DNA from: Hoyosella altamirensis
Lineage (GTDB): Bacteria > Actinomycetota > Actinomycetes > Mycobacteriales > Mycobacteriaceae
DNA length: 64,000 nucleotides
Assembly (NCBI RefSeq): GCF_014191505.1
Contig: NZ_JACHWS010000003.1
Coordinates: 124,001 to 188,000 of the forward strand
Direction: 5' to 3'
The position numbers were made by a program, and so were the translations under genes. A model generated the notes under the pieces. It had not been told where the DNA came from. It saw only the letters and a list, made by a program, of their open reading frames with translations, and made no database searches. Below are positions 7,165-19,813 of this stretch, piece by piece (the first letter of the stretch is position 1; the number at the start of each line of letters is the position of its first letter).

Positions 7165-9996
7165 TCATGGCAGCCCTGGCGGGTCGGAGGTGTGCCGGTT
7201 CTCGGCGTAGAACTGCAGGAGGTCCTTGACGACCGGGCCCGAGGCTGCTGACCCGAACCCGCCACCGCGCACGAATGCGGTAACCACTATTTCTGGCTCC
7301 TCGTAGGGCGCAACGGCTGAGAACCAGGCGTTTGTCCCACCACCTGGAGCAGATGGATCTTCGGCGGTCCCCGTCTTCGCGGCGGAGCTGATCGGCAGGT
7401 CCGCCAACTGTCCGGCAGTGCCGCCCGTGACCGCGGCCCGCATGCCGGCACGGACCGGGCCCAAATTGTCTGCGAACGCGAGCCGCTGAGGCGCGGGAAC
7501 AGGTAGACGGATGTACTCGTCAGTCCCGTACGCATCGGCGATCCTTGGTGTCACCATCGCTCCGGTAGAGATACCGGCTGTCCATCTCGCGACCTGCATC
7601 GGCGTGACGCTGACCGTGCCTTGCCCGATCCCCATCAGCACTGTCGATCCTCCATACCAGGTGCCACCGATGCGGGCGACCGTCTCCGGCGTCCCCAGAA
7701 ACCCGCTTATCTCGCCCGGAAGATCGATACCGGACCGCTCCCCCACGCCAAGAGCCTTGGCAACCTCGGCCATTCGGTCAGGGCCTAGCATCACCCCGAG
7801 CCGGTAGAAGTACACATTGTCGGACCACTGGAGAGCTTGCACCAAGTTGTGTGGGCCCATTGGCTGCCAGTTGCGGAACGTGTGTCCGCCGTAAACGTAG
7901 GCTGCGCCCGTCGGCATGACGTACGCGGGCGAGAGAGCCTGATAGTGAGCGTTCGCGGCAGCGACGACAATCTTGAATGTCGAGCCTGGAGGACCGGCGA
8001 TCTGCGTGACTTTGTTCAGCATCGGATGGCCCGGAGCGTCCGCGAGAGACTGAATCGCGCCGAGATCGGCGGGAGGGCTATACACGTTGTTGTCGAAGCC
8101 CGGCACACTCGCCATCGCAAGCACAGCCCCGGTTCGGGCATCCATGACCTGTACTGCGCCCAGGTCGCCCCCATTGGTGCGGATCGCGTCGGTGAGCGAC
8201 TGCGTCGCCAGACGCTGCATCTCGAGATCTATGTGCAACCGCAGATCATGCCCATGCACGGGGTCAATACGCTCAGCTGGAGCAACGGGAAGGCCAGCAG
8301 GGTCGACAAAAATGCACTGCCTGCCATCGACGCCACGCAGAACCGCATCGTACTGGCGCTCAATACCCGCAGCACCTACTACCGCTCCAAGCGCGAGTTC
8401 AGGCCAGCGCTCCAAGTCATCGGTGCCACCAATCCGCACGAAACCCAGAATCTGCCCGAGGATCTCACCATGCGGATATACACGGTCACCCGACGGTATG
8501 ACTAACACACCGGGCAATCCTGCGTCGATGATCTCCTGGGCCTGGTCGGCGCCAACAGCCCCCGCACTCGCGCTGAGTTCCTCACCGCGCGCGCTGATCA
8601 TCTCAGTGAGTTCGTCTGGCGGCGTCTCCACTAGTGCCGCCAAGTCATCGACATCATCTGCACTGAACATCCCCGGCACTACCTGAACCTGATACTCGTG
8701 AGAATTCGTCGCGAGCGGTGCGCCGTTCCGGTCGAGAATCAGGCCGCGTTCGGCAGGTATCCGGATGCAGCGCGTCATCTGCTCGTCACTGAGGGCCAGC
8801 AACTCGTCCCCACGGTTGTTCTGGAGTTCCCAGATGAAGCCCGACATCACGATCAGCAGTGCGCTGACCAGAAGCGCCCCTGCGCGCGCGCCGCGCGGTT
8901 GAGGATGCGCCCTGCCTGGCGGGATCCACAGCGGCCGTCGCACCCCGTCACGTCGCACGGCAAGAACAAGACCGATCGCGGCCAGGTGCACCGTCATCAC
9001 AGTTCCGCCGTAGCTGAACAACGGAATCGGCAGTCCAGTGTGTGGCAGCAGTGACAGATTGGCCGCGACGGAGACCAGACCGTGCACGCCAAAGAGCACC
9101 GCCACCCCGGAGGCGATCAGGGCGCCCTGCGGCGTCCGCGCCACACGCGCCGCGAGAGCGCAGCGCCACACCACGATCAGGAGCGCAATAATGACCGCTA
9201 GACCCGCCAGCAGGCCCCACGCGTAGACGAGACTGACAAAGGCAAGGTCGTGTTCGCGCTCTGGGACGTAGCTGGCGCGCAGCGGGTAGAGCGGATCCGA
9301 AGCAAGACCGAAGAGACCGCCTGCGCCAATGGCAATTTCGGCTTGCACAGCCGCCCACCCCGAACCTGCTGGATCGTGGTCGCCGCTCAGGAAAACCTGA
9401 ATCCGCTCCAACTGGTAGGGCCGCAGTGCAAGAACCGCGAGCGGCACTGCAGCTATCGCGATGCCAAATAACGGCAGCAGAGGGAGCAGCGGAACGCGAC
9501 CGAGAATCAGAAGCATCACCGATGTCGCACCCAATACAAGCGCCGTGGAAAGGTCTGGCTGCAGAGCCACCAGCCCAATTGGTACACACGCGACGCCCAG
9601 CGCAATGATCAACCGCCATGGCCGATAGCCGCGTCCGAGGACAGTAGCGATCGCGAGCACAACGGCGAGTTTTGCCAGATCAGCGGGCTGCATGCTGATC
9701 GGCCCGATTTCGAGCCACCGCTGGGCGCCCTTCACTGAGACCCCCACGATTGGTACTGCAAGCAGCAAAGCAACCGCTGCCCCGTACAAACTCCAGGAGA
9801 GCAGGGTCAGATCGGCGAGCTTGATTCGCGAAAGCGCAAACACGAGAACGAATCCGACGACAGCGAAAACCGCATGCCGGAGTGCCGTGGAGTCCATCCC
9901 GAGCGTGAGGAGATTGAGAAGCCCGAACAGCACCAGTACCGCCGCGCTGCCCACTAGCAGCGGATCAGATGCGTTCTTTCGCTCTCCTTGATGCAT
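7165..9996 (-). CDS. SEDS (RodA/FtsW) glycosyltransferase fused to a class B penicillin-binding protein
   Basis: 943 residues in one frame. Residues 11-350 are a full SEDS protein with about 10 membrane spans: GAQRWL at 90, QPDLSTA at 146-152, PEREHDLAF at 245-253 (D250 aligns with the catalytic Asp of RodA) and GLPIPLFSYGGT at 321-332. An extra span at 373-390 leads outside to a class B PBP: ERGLILDRNG at 416-425, GAAGIERQYD at 541-550, active-site S672 in STFK, SDN at 725-727, and KTG at 874-876. RodA/FtsW polymerises lipid II and the PBP crosslinks it; normally these are separate genes. The ATG has AAAGG 8 nt upstream. Its start lies 12 bp after the stop of the membrane protein gene at 10009, so the two form an operon. 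Confidence 0.92.
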   Translation of the reverse strand: MHQGERKNASDPLLVGSAAVLVLFGLLNLLTLGMDSTALRHAVFAVVGFVLVFALSRIKLADLTLLSWSLYGAAVALLLAVPIVGVSVKGAQRWLEIGPISMQPADLAKLAVVLAIATVLGRGYRPWRLIIALGVACVPIGLVALQPDLSTALVLGATSVMLLILGRVPLLPLLPLFGIAIAAVPLAVLALRPYQLERIQVFLSGDHDPAGSGWAAVQAEIAIGAGGLFGLASDPLYPLRASYVPEREHDLAFVSLVYAWGLLAGLAVIIALLIVVWRCALAARVARTPQGALIASGVAVLFGVHGLVSVAANLSLLPHTGLPIPLFSYGGTVMTVHLAAIGLVLAVRRDGVRRPLWIPPGRAHPQPRGARAGALLVSALLIVMSGFIWELQNNRGDELLALSDEQMTRCIRIPAERGLILDRNGAPLATNSHEYQVQVVPGMFSADDVDDLAALVETPPDELTEMISARGEELSASAGAVGADQAQEIIDAGLPGVLVIPSGDRVYPHGEILGQILGFVRIGGTDDLERWPELALGAVVGAAGIERQYDAVLRGVDGRQCIFVDPAGLPVAPAERIDPVHGHDLRLHIDLEMQRLATQSLTDAIRTNGGDLGAVQVMDARTGAVLAMASVPGFDNNVYSPPADLGAIQSLADAPGHPMLNKVTQIAGPPGSTFKIVVAAANAHYQALSPAYVMPTGAAYVYGGHTFRNWQPMGPHNLVQALQWSDNVYFYRLGVMLGPDRMAEVAKALGVGERSGIDLPGEISGFLGTPETVARIGGTWYGGSTVLMGIGQGTVSVTPMQVARWTAGISTGAMVTPRIADAYGTDEYIRLPVPAPQRLAFADNLGPVRAGMRAAVTGGTAGQLADLPISSAAKTGTAEDPSAPGGGTNAWFSAVAPYEEPEIVVTAFVRGGGFGSAASGPVVKDLLQFYAENRHTSDPPGLP

Positions 9997-10008
9997 CGCC
10001 AGCGCCTT

Positions 10009-11283
10009 TCAGCACGAGCCACCGTCAGCGGGCACGAGCAGCGGCGCGGAGGCCACGCGATCTGGAGCATAGGTAACGGCTGTAAGCGCGACTGCAGGAC
10101 TGTCGGGCAGCATGACCTGGCTGAGACCGTAAACCTGCCGAGAATTGGGCGGCACCGGCATCGCGACACCCGGATGTTCCACTATCTCGCCAGAGCACCG
10201 GTCGGCAACATGCAATATCCAGCTGCTCAAGCTGACATCCGAATCGGGCTCGAACCGTAAATCCACACGCACAGAACAGGTCTGGGCCTGCTGGCAACCG
10301 CCATCCGCAAATGACGCCGTAACCTGCTCAACTGATCCACCTGCAGGAGGTGCCAGCTCAGGAATCGGCCCCGGCGGCAGACCACCGCCGCGGTCGAATG
10401 GTGGTGAAACCGGCTCTAGCTGCTGGGCGGGCGGATCCGGGTTCATAACCGTGTCCCACGTCGCGCGAAGGTCAGATACGACCCGAGGAATCAGGAGAAG
10501 ACCCGCTACGAGAACCGCAGCGACCAGCAGGGTCAACAGAACGAATCGGCGCGAAGGGAGTCGTATCGTCCGATGCCACACTTTTCCGGTGCGGGACCGC
10601 CGTCCCCGCGGCGCAAGTACCGCGGCAGGCTGAGGGGACGCTGACTGCGAATGACCCTGCGCCGCACGCACCACTGCCGCGAGTTCCGAGCGCAATCGCG
10701 TCTCATCAGCGACACGCAATTCGCTCTCCACGAACGTCACGAGACACCGACTGGCCTCTCCTGTGTCGCCTCCGGTCCGCACCGCGGCGGCGACGACGTC
10801 TGTGAGCGCGGACGCTCGGCGAGTGCGGCTCAGGATCGAGCAAGCAAGTTGGAGTGCGGCAATATCAAGCTCGCATTTCTGTGCGGGCTTCATGGTGCCC
10901 GCATCTGTCGTCGCCACAGTGCCGTTGATCGGAGCTCGAATGGGAGCGGGGCTACCGGCGTAGGCCCCGGACCGCTGCGCGGCAGGCAAGACGGTGGTTC
11001 TGGGTGAGGGTTCATCGCGGCTGCGCCGTGACAACTGCGTGCCGGAAAAGTCGAGGGTGCCATCCGCGGCAATCCGAACCGCTCTTTCCGGCAGCGCAGC
11101 GGGCGCCTGCGCGTGGAGTCGCTCACGATTCGCGCGCTCGACGTGGCTGATCAGGTCATCAAGCAAAAGGGCAGCTTGCTGCGGAGTCAGAAGTGCGACC
11201 GCCAGGAAGCGCTCCAGCCGCATTGACCGCGGCCGGGCTTGAGTTCCTTCCGTCTCGGCTGCAATCGTCGGATCCCCGCCCAC
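10009..11283 (-). CDS. Bitopic membrane protein with a kinase-like cytosolic part, co-operonic with the SEDS-PBP fusion
   Basis: 424 residues, no confident family. One membrane span at 247-268 (FVLLTLLVAAVLVAGLLLIP) separates a cytosolic part from an outer domain of about 150 residues. The outer domain carries a proline-rich stretch and several cysteines (GGCQQAQTCSVRV, ADRCSGEI, GGSC at the end), suggesting disulfides. In the cytosolic part, LTPQQAALLLDDLISHVE, then PERAVRIAADGTLDFSG and later CELDIAALQLACSIL recall helix E, catalytic loop and helix F of a Ser/Thr kinase C-lobe but lack catalytic residues; this is a weak resemblance and an inference. The GTG start has AGGGGG upstream. A partner or regulator of the fused wall synthase is likely from position alone. 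Confidence 0.75.
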   Translation of the reverse strand: MGGDPTIAAETEGTQARPRSMRLERFLAVALLTPQQAALLLDDLISHVERANRERLHAQAPAALPERAVRIAADGTLDFSGTQLSRRSRDEPSPRTTVLPAAQRSGAYAGSPAPIRAPINGTVATTDAGTMKPAQKCELDIAALQLACSILSRTRRASALTDVVAAAVRTGGDTGEASRCLVTFVESELRVADETRLRSELAAVVRAAQGHSQSASPQPAAVLAPRGRRSRTGKVWHRTIRLPSRRFVLLTLLVAAVLVAGLLLIPRVVSDLRATWDTVMNPDPPAQQLEPVSPPFDRGGGLPPGPIPELAPPAGGSVEQVTASFADGGCQQAQTCSVRVDLRFEPDSDVSLSSWILHVADRCSGEIVEHPGVAMPVPPNSRQVYGLSQVMLPDSPAVALTAVTYAPDRVASAPLLVPADGGSC

Positions 11284-11376
11284 AACAACCCCCTGTAAGA
11301 CGAATGTGACCTACGTCATACTTCCACGCTAGCCCAGAAACGATCATGGCGGTAGGGAGACGGAATAGATGGGGCC

Positions 11377-12090
11377 TCAATGATTTCGGCGGCGCTCCAG
11401 TTGTCTGGCACCACGAACCCACGGCCACGTCATCAGCGCCCAGATAGCAACAATGAGTGATCCAGCGACAACGATGTACCACGGCCACGGCCCAAACGCA
11501 TCCAGCAGCGACGGGGTACTGGGCTTCGCGTTCAGGAAACCGTAGTTGGTGCCCGCGAGAGAATTGAACGTCATCGTCACCACCGCCCAGGTCAGCGTCA
11601 CGGCGACGACGGTGCGGAAGCTTCCCCAGTCTGGTCGCATCCCAACTCCCCAGGTCAGGTATATCGCAGCCCAGACAACAACGAGGTGAATAGCCCAGAA
11701 AGCCAAGAAGTGCGGGTGCGGAAAATCCGGGCTTTCAAGCGCGGGGGTCACTAATGCCTGAGTACTCAGCACAAGGCACCAGTAGTAGGTCAGCGCGTAA
11801 GCCCACTGTCGCCGCGACCACAATGCGTACGCCGCGATCACGGTGGCAAGGTCAGTCAGACGCAGAGGTACTGATTGATCAATCGCAGGGGGAAGAAAGA
11901 GCACGCTCATCATGACGACGTAAAGCACGAAAACCGTGAGCCCGAAGCCTCGGCTGAAAAGCGAACTCTTTTCGCCCCGTTCACGACGTCCAATCCAGAC
12001 GGACAGCACGGCCCCGAGTGCAAAGATTCCCAGCACAAACCAGTGAGAAGGACCGTATGCGGTGAAGTCGTTCGGTGCCCCGTCACCCAC
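11377..12090 (-). CDS. TIGR02206/YwaF-type integral membrane protein
   Basis: 237 residues with six or seven hydrophobic segments. The family features recognised are an HW-containing first segment (GPSHWFVLG), RLTDLATVIAAYAL, the segment with NYGFLNAKP, and the C-terminal FGPWPWYI. Members are widespread in Gram-positive bacteria and have no established function. The gene stands alone on the minus strand, 93 bp upstream of the gene at 10009-11283, and is divergent from the PQQ-propeller lipoprotein. It ends in a short basic tail (RGARQLERRRNH) on the cytoplasmic side. Confidence 0.8.
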   Translation of the reverse strand: MGDGAPNDFTAYGPSHWFVLGIFALGAVLSVWIGRRERGEKSSLFSRGFGLTVFVLYVVMMSVLFLPPAIDQSVPLRLTDLATVIAAYALWSRRQWAYALTYYWCLVLSTQALVTPALESPDFPHPHFLAFWAIHLVVVWAAIYLTWGVGMRPDWGSFRTVVAVTLTWAVVTMTFNSLAGTNYGFLNAKPSTPSLLDAFGPWPWYIVVAGSLIVAIWALMTWPWVRGARQLERRRNH

Positions 12091-12190
12091 ATTTACACCT
12101 TAGTGCCTGCGCCATTCCCCTGAATCCTCAAACCGGGTTTTATACGGTGGTGGAGACGATTGTTTTTCCACAGCGGTTCGAGAAAAGTCG

Positions 12191-13636
12191 GTGGGTGCAT
12201 TGCGCGCAGCTCGAAACTTGATGGCGTTGGCCGCGGTTGCAGTTGTCCTGGCTAGTTGCGCGTCACCGGACGATTCGGAGTCCTCAACACAGCCCGGTCC
12301 TGGCGGAGACCAGCCAAGCGAAGTGGACTTTGCGAAACAGCCTGAACTCGCCTGGACAGCGGCCATCACCGACATTCAGCCGGGTGAACGTTTCCTCTCC
12401 CCGCACCGCATGGCAGCGATGTACGAAGTGGCCGACGCGTATGAAGTCGATGGCACCGTGATCGCGGCGGTCAGAGAAGGGCCTTCCGTTCGCCTCGTTG
12501 GTCTCGACGGAGAGGACGGTGCACTCCGGTGGAATGTAGCGCTTGACCTGGAGATTCCCGAGCAGCCGCAGCACGCATCTGATGACCCGACCCTCCTCGT
12601 CCCGGTACCTCAAGAAACGACTGGAATCACCGAGGTTACGTGCGCTGCAGCCTCCCTCGACGGCGCCCTGCCCTGCGTGATCTCCGTATTTGACACCGAA
12701 GCGCAGACAAGATCAGCGAGCATCCACTACTTCACACTCAGTGAGGGCAATGTGGTTGCAACTGTTACTGCTGATCATGCCGATGCTGTGCGCGTCGTCG
12801 ATGACACGATCCTCACTGCTGGCTGGGCCCCAGAGCGCGAGGACCAGAACATCAGCGGCACCATCACCATCGCACGGGGGACGGTGGCCGATCCGGCGGC
12901 TGACTGGATCCGGGAATACCCCATTGCAGGAATCTGCTTCGGCTCCGGTGACGGCTTCACTTTGGGAGCTTTCGGTGATTTCGTGCACTTCAGTAGCGTC
13001 AGCACCGTATTCGTCGATGCCGATACGGGCGAGCCAGTAGTAGACGGTGAGTTGAGCAGCATAAGCGAGTTATCTGGCGATCGTTTCATGGGGACGCGGT
13101 GTGAACCATCTCAGTTGTCGCCGCAGCAGTCACCCGACCGGATCGCAATCGTCGGAGATGGAACAGGTCAGCTGCTGCATGAACATCCCGGACTGCATTC
13201 GTGGAATGAGCCACGTATCAGAACTGCATCCGATGCGCCGTACATCGCTAGCTACTCAGTGTTCGATACCGGTACAGGTGAGGAGACATGGCGCCTCCCC
13301 GCGGGCGATACCAGTCAGGTCGTAGCGGTGACTGGCGAGACGCTCATCGCGTTCCAAGACTCGGTCGACGAACGGCAAACCGTGGGCTACGACCTGCATA
13401 CCGGCGATGAGCGATGGCGTGTTCATGGCGACGACTTCTATCAGTACGAAGGGGCAGACGGTGCTCGCGTCCTTGGGCGCGGTGGCGCGGACATGAACAT
13501 GGTCAGCGCTTTTGATGCGGCAACCGGTGCAATCGTCTGGTCACTCGAAGTGCCGGACGGAGCGAATCTCCGGATCGTTTCTGATGGATTGCTTGTAGCG
13601 ACTCACGAGGAGATCCGCTACTACACATTCGGATGA
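12191..13636 (+). CDS. Lipoprotein with a PQQ-like beta-propeller
   Basis: 481 residues. The N-terminus is a lipoprotein signal (MALAAVAVVLASCASP, lipobox LASC), so it is anchored on the outer face of the membrane. The rest contains repeated PQQ_2-type blades: LDGEDGALRWNVAL, FDTGTGEETWRLPAG, YDLHTGDERWRVHG and FDAATGAIVWSLEVP, each with the blade motif of Asp, Gly, then Trp. Such propellers are usually scaffolds rather than PQQ enzymes; no PQQ dehydrogenase residues are evident. The start is GTG at 12191 or TTG at 12200; both keep the signal peptide. It ends 11 bp before the convergent response regulator gene. The partner is unknown. Confidence 0.82.
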   Translation: MGALRAARNLMALAAVAVVLASCASPDDSESSTQPGPGGDQPSEVDFAKQPELAWTAAITDIQPGERFLSPHRMAAMYEVADAYEVDGTVIAAVREGPSVRLVGLDGEDGALRWNVALDLEIPEQPQHASDDPTLLVPVPQETTGITEVTCAAASLDGALPCVISVFDTEAQTRSASIHYFTLSEGNVVATVTADHADAVRVVDDTILTAGWAPEREDQNISGTITIARGTVADPAADWIREYPIAGICFGSGDGFTLGAFGDFVHFSSVSTVFVDADTGEPVVDGELSSISELSGDRFMGTRCEPSQLSPQQSPDRIAIVGDGTGQLLHEHPGLHSWNEPRIRTASDAPYIASYSVFDTGTGEETWRLPAGDTSQVVAVTGETLIAFQDSVDERQTVGYDLHTGDERWRVHGDDFYQYEGADGARVLGRGGADMNMVSAFDAATGAIVWSLEVPDGANLRIVSDGLLVATHEEIRYYTFG

Positions 13637-13647
13637 GGCGGCACGAG

Positions 13648-14301
13648 CTAAGCGGAACGGCTCAAGTATGTGAGCACCGCCTTCACGCGCCGGTGCTGAT
13701 TATCGTCTTCCATTCGCAGATTGAGCTTGGTGAAGATATTGCGGATGTGCTTTTCCACTGCCCCATCACTAATGACGAGGAGCCGGCCAATCGACCGGTT
13801 AGACCGCCCTTCGGCCATAAGCGCGAGCACTTCCCGCTCACGGGTGGTCAGCGCTGCCACAGGATCATCTTTGCGTCGCCGAACCATTAACTGTGCCACC
13901 ACCTCTGGGTCGAAGACAGTGCCTCCTGAAGCAACCCGCTGAAGCGACTCCAGGAAGTCCTCGACGTCCATTACCCGATCCTTCAGCAAGTACCCGACGC
14001 CGCCACGAGTGTCAGCGAGCAGATCGTCGGCATAGGAAACCTCGACGTACTGCGACAGGATCATGATTGGGGTGCCGGAGACCTGAGCCCGCGCACGTAC
14101 GGACGCTTGCAAGCCCTCATCGGTGAACGATGGCGGCATACGGACGTCAACAATCGACACGTCCGGCTTATAGGTGGTGACAGCGTCGACGAAGCTCTCA
14201 CCGTCGCCGGCCTCGGCGACCACATCGTGGCCGAACTCCTGCAGCAAACTCACCAGTCCTGCGCGGATCAGGACCGCATCGTCGGCGACTACAACTCGCA
14301 C
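13648..14301 (-). CDS. NarL/LuxR-family response regulator
   Basis: 217 residues: receiver domain at 1-120 with phospho-acceptor D52 (SIVDVRMPP), acidic pocket DD at 7-8 and the conserved Lys in LLKDRV, then a LuxR-type helix-turn-helix at about 150-215 (LTTREREVLALMAEGRSNRSI, GAVEKHIRNIF). It binds DNA when phosphorylated. Its start overlaps the end of the sensor kinase gene by 13 bp, so the two are translationally coupled and form one two-component system. The regulated genes cannot be told from the sequence; the neighbouring propeller lipoprotein and membrane proteins are possible targets. Confidence 0.93.
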   Translation of the reverse strand: MRVVVADDAVLIRAGLVSLLQEFGHDVVAEAGDGESFVDAVTTYKPDVSIVDVRMPPSFTDEGLQASVRARAQVSGTPIMILSQYVEVSYADDLLADTRGGVGYLLKDRVMDVEDFLESLQRVASGGTVFDPEVVAQLMVRRRKDDPVAALTTREREVLALMAEGRSNRSIGRLLVISDGAVEKHIRNIFTKLNLRMEDDNQHRRVKAVLTYLSRSA

Positions 14302-15545
14302 GGCACCTCCGCCACTATCACTGTGGGCCCGCCGGGCGGAGAGTCGACCACCAACTCCCCTTCCACAGCGCGCACCCGGTCGACGAGGCCGGCGAGGCCA
14401 TGGCCCTTGGCGATGTGCGCGCCGCCGAATCCGTTATCGCTCACCGATATAAGGACGCTGCCGCCGTGTTGTGAAAGTGACACGGCGGCTCGGGTCGCTC
14501 CCGAGTGCTTCGCGATGTTCGTCAAGCATTCAGCAGCCACGAAATACACGGCGTTCTCCACCGCCGGAGGGTAGCGGCGCTCCGTCTCGACCGCCAGATC
14601 CACGGGCACGATCGAACGTGCCGCGAGTGAAGCGAGCGCGGCGGGCAGCCCACGATCAGTCAGGATCGGCGGCGCAATTCCCCGCGACAGGTTTCGCAGT
14701 TCGCCGAGAGTATCGCGGGTTTCCACGATTGCCTCACTGATGGTCGCATGCGCTGCCTCCGGGTCTGTCGCGAGTTGCCGCTGCGCTTTGGACAACTCCA
14801 TCCCCAGGCGCACAAGGCGTTGCTGTGGGCCATCATGAAGGTCTCGTTCAAGGCGACGCAGGGCGCTCGCCTCCGCGGAAGTGGCAGCGGCCCGGGACTC
14901 TGACAGGTCGCTGATCCGGCCCTGCAGCTCCCCGTACGTCGTCAACAGCACTCTGCCCAGTTGCGCTTGTGCATGTGCACAACCGCGCACAACAAACGGG
15001 AGGGTCACCGCGAAAAGAAGACCGAGCGCGAAATTCAAAGGTTCGGCCAGCCAGTGGCCGCCGGAGATACCTAATGCGCTCGCCGGGCCCATCGCGATAT
15101 CCGGGTCGCTGAAGTCGACCATCCACGACCAGAACGGGTATGTCAGGCCGAACAGTGCAACAAACCACCACACAGTTGCTAGCACGAATGTCGCCGTCGC
15201 AACGGGGAAAATCACGATGCACCAGACGACATCGAACCACGACTGGGTACAAGTCAGTGGCCGCAAGACGCGGAGCAACGGAGAGCTGTGCTGCTTGCGC
15301 TCCTTGTATTGCGGCTCCGGCAACGAGAGCCCGAGCAGGCCGGTGGATCCTCTTCGACCTACCGTCGCGAACCCTCGCGCCACGACAAGCGTGAAAACCA
15401 GGATCGGTATCCCCACCCAGATGATGAGCGTTCCGGCTCCAAGGGACAGTCCAGTAACCATCACAACAAAGCTCGCGACGGCCAGCGGGAAAGACACCAG
15501 CAAAAATGCGCTATCGCGGAGCGTCTGGCGCAGGATCGTGTTCAT
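14289..15545 (-). CDS. NarL-type sensor histidine kinase with an N-terminal membrane sensor domain
   Basis: 418 residues from the ATG at 15545 (an open frame reaches 15575). Four membrane spans lie between residues 12 and 187, the layout of the actinobacterial 'putative sensor' domain. After these comes a HisKA_3 dimerisation helix with phospho-acceptor H237 in ERDLHDGPQQRLV, then a HATPase domain with the N box (ECLTNIAKHS) and G boxes (SDNGFGGAH, GHGLAGLVDRV). It autophosphorylates on His and passes phosphate to the partner encoded just downstream. The stimulus is unknown; four-span sensors of this kind often report membrane or envelope states. Confidence 0.92.
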   Translation of the reverse strand: MNTILRQTLRDSAFLLVSFPLAVASFVVMVTGLSLGAGTLIIWVGIPILVFTLVVARGFATVGRRGSTGLLGLSLPEPQYKERKQHSSPLLRVLRPLTCTQSWFDVVWCIVIFPVATATFVLATVWWFVALFGLTYPFWSWMVDFSDPDIAMGPASALGISGGHWLAEPLNFALGLLFAVTLPFVVRGCAHAQAQLGRVLLTTYGELQGRISDLSESRAAATSAEASALRRLERDLHDGPQQRLVRLGMELSKAQRQLATDPEAAHATISEAIVETRDTLGELRNLSRGIAPPILTDRGLPAALASLAARSIVPVDLAVETERRYPPAVENAVYFVAAECLTNIAKHSGATRAAVSLSQHGGSVLISVSDNGFGGAHIAKGHGLAGLVDRVRAVEGELVVDSPPGGPTVIVAEVPCEL

Positions 15546-15641
15546 GACTCCATGATTGTGTCGCACGCAGGCCATTTCGATCCGGCAGACGGGCGTCTTC
15601 GATGTGGGGTTAGCCCTACCTCGCCGCGCTCCGGCCAGTCG

Positions 15642-19209
<3,568 letters not shown>

Positions 19210-19297
19210 CGATATCCTCCTACACGTGACTTCACTCGCGGATGCGTGAAGCACATTGATTATCTCTCACAGCGCGACGAGTCAGGAGTTCGGGCAC

Positions 19298-19735
19298 ATG
19301 CCAGTTAGTGGATCCATCGAGTTCGACGTCAAAGCACCACCGGAGAAAGTCATGGAGGCGATCGCTGACGTGGAGTCGCTGCCACTGTGGTCCTCTTCGC
19401 ACCGGAAGGTCGAAGTGAAGTCACGTCATGACGATGGCCGTCCAGCTCAGGTGTGGATGGCGATCTCCACCATGGGAGTCAGCGACGAGCAACTCGTTGA
19501 GTATTCATTCGGGGATAACAACGTCAGCTGGGAACTGGTCGAGCCTAGTGGCCAGCAGAAGGCTCAGTCAGGCGCTTACGTGCTGACGCCGTCCGCAAAG
19601 GGCACGTCGGTAAAGTTCGATCTCACGGTAGATCTCAAGATCCCGATGCCAGGTTTCCTTGTCAAGCGAGGCCAAAAGATGGCCTTGGAGACCGCATCTA
19701 AAGGCCTGAAGAAGTTCATCGAGGAAGGCAAGTAG
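19298..19735 (+). CDS. SRPBCC (START-like) family protein
   Basis: 145 residues with the polyketide-cyclase/START-like helix-grip fold: MPVSGSIEFDVKAPPEKVMEAI, then a glycine-poor beta sheet and a long C-terminal helix (GQKMALETASKGLKKFIEE). The ATG at 19298 has AGGAG 9 nt upstream. These small proteins bind hydrophobic ligands; the ligand is unknown. Mycobacterial genomes have many paralogues. It is divergent from thyX and sits 78 bp upstream of the ribbon-helix-helix gene, with an operator-like palindrome between them. Confidence 0.85.
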   Translation: MPVSGSIEFDVKAPPEKVMEAIADVESLPLWSSSHRKVEVKSRHDDGRPAQVWMAISTMGVSDEQLVEYSFGDNNVSWELVEPSGQQKAQSGAYVLTPSAKGTSVKFDLTVDLKIPMPGFLVKRGQKMALETASKGLKKFIEEGK

Positions 19736-19751
19736 CCCACATCAATACAGA

Positions 19752-19803
19752 TGACGCCAAACTGACATCATACTTTCCTTGACTGATGTCAGTTATGGCG
19801 TCA
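19752..19803. promoter_or_regulatory. Long inverted repeat, probable operator of the RHH gene
   Basis: Arms TGACGCC-AACTGACATCA (19752-19770) and TGATGTCAGTT-GGCGTCA (19784-19803); the inner 11 bp pair perfectly across a 13-nt spacer and the outer TGACGCC/GGCGTCA pairs perfectly with one base of slippage between. It ends 10 bp before the ATG of the ribbon-helix-helix gene, the usual place for autorepression. Confidence 0.65.
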
Positions 19804-19813
19804 CTGTGGTGTC

